Shown: positions 5,603 to 5,631 of the stretch, one piece after another | How the letters are laid out: every line of letters starts with the position of its first letter | Numbering within the stretch: the first letter of the stretch is position 1 | Assembly: GCA_028706695.1 (NCBI GenBank) | Contig: JAQTVU010000193.1 | Span: 1 to 5,631, forward strand | Direction: 5' to 3' | Source: Mycobacterium sp. | Lineage (GTDB): Bacteria > Actinomycetota > Actinomycetes > Mycobacteriales > Mycobacteriaceae | DNA: 5,631 nt | Position numbers and translations under genes: made by a program | The notes under the pieces: generated by a model | Database searches by the model: none | Told to the model about the DNA's origin: nothing | The model's input: the letters and a program-made list of their open reading frames with translations, nothing else

Positions 5603-5625
5603 ACGTTTCCCGACAACGTCAGCGC
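5596..5625 (+). terminator. Hairpin at the sepH stop codon, probable terminator
   Basis: GCGCT (5596-5600) pairs with AGCGC (5621-5625) and GACGTT (5602-5607) pairs with AACGTC (5615-5620), leaving only A5601 bulged and a 7-base loop. That is an 11-bp stem with no mismatch. No T-tract follows before the window ends six bases later. The stop codon TAG (5600-5602) lies in the left arm. Confidence 0.6.
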
Positions 5626-5631
5626 GAGCAG

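Noticed and set aside
1..5631. tRNA, rRNA, CRISPR array, insertion sequence, phage or toxin-antitoxin genes
   Set aside because: I saw no tRNA-like cloverleaf, no regularly spaced repeats, no transposase or integrase motifs and no unexplained coding stretch; the window is conserved chromosomal backbone.

Overview
The window is GC-rich DNA from an actinobacterium, almost certainly a Mycobacterium. Gene order and protein sequences match the M. tuberculosis region from Rv0883c to Rv0889c, read here in the opposite orientation. It is not M. tuberculosis itself: the proteins differ at many positions, and the two genes that separate citA from fprB in H37Rv (Rv0887c and Rv0888) are absent. All family and ortholog assignments were made by recognising sequence from memory; no database search was run.

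Layout: (i) 1-543, + strand, the C-terminal half of citA, a second citrate synthase, cut by the window edge. (ii) 544-639, a short convergent intergenic region full of CCGGT-type inverted repeats, probably a two-way terminator. (iii) 640-3359, - strand, a two-gene operon: an uncharacterised AurF-like diiron protein (Rv0885 ortholog), then 20 bp later fprB, a ferredoxin fused to an NADP-dependent flavin reductase. (iv) 3360-3591, a divergent 231-232 bp control region with a strong dyad on the diiron-gene side and a TANNNT -10 box abutting the serC ATG on the other. (v) 3592-4710, + strand, serC, phosphoserine aminotransferase. (vi) 4711-4825, an intergenic region with a -10 box and a clear ribosome binding site. 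(vii) 4826-5602, + strand, sepH, an FtsZ-regulating division protein, ending in a strong hairpin.

How the genes fit together: citA (acetyl-CoA entry to the TCA cycle) and serC (serine synthesis) are central metabolism, and sepH is cell division; I see no functional link among them. The diiron protein and FprB form the only evident functional unit. The diiron protein keeps every metal ligand of the N-oxygenase AurF at nearly identical spacing, and FprB carries Fe-S clusters, FAD and an NADP site in one chain. The natural hypothesis is an NADPH-driven oxygenase pair with an unknown substrate. This is the best candidate for an undescribed system here. The long open frames antisense to fprB and to the diiron gene are by-products of GC-rich codon use.
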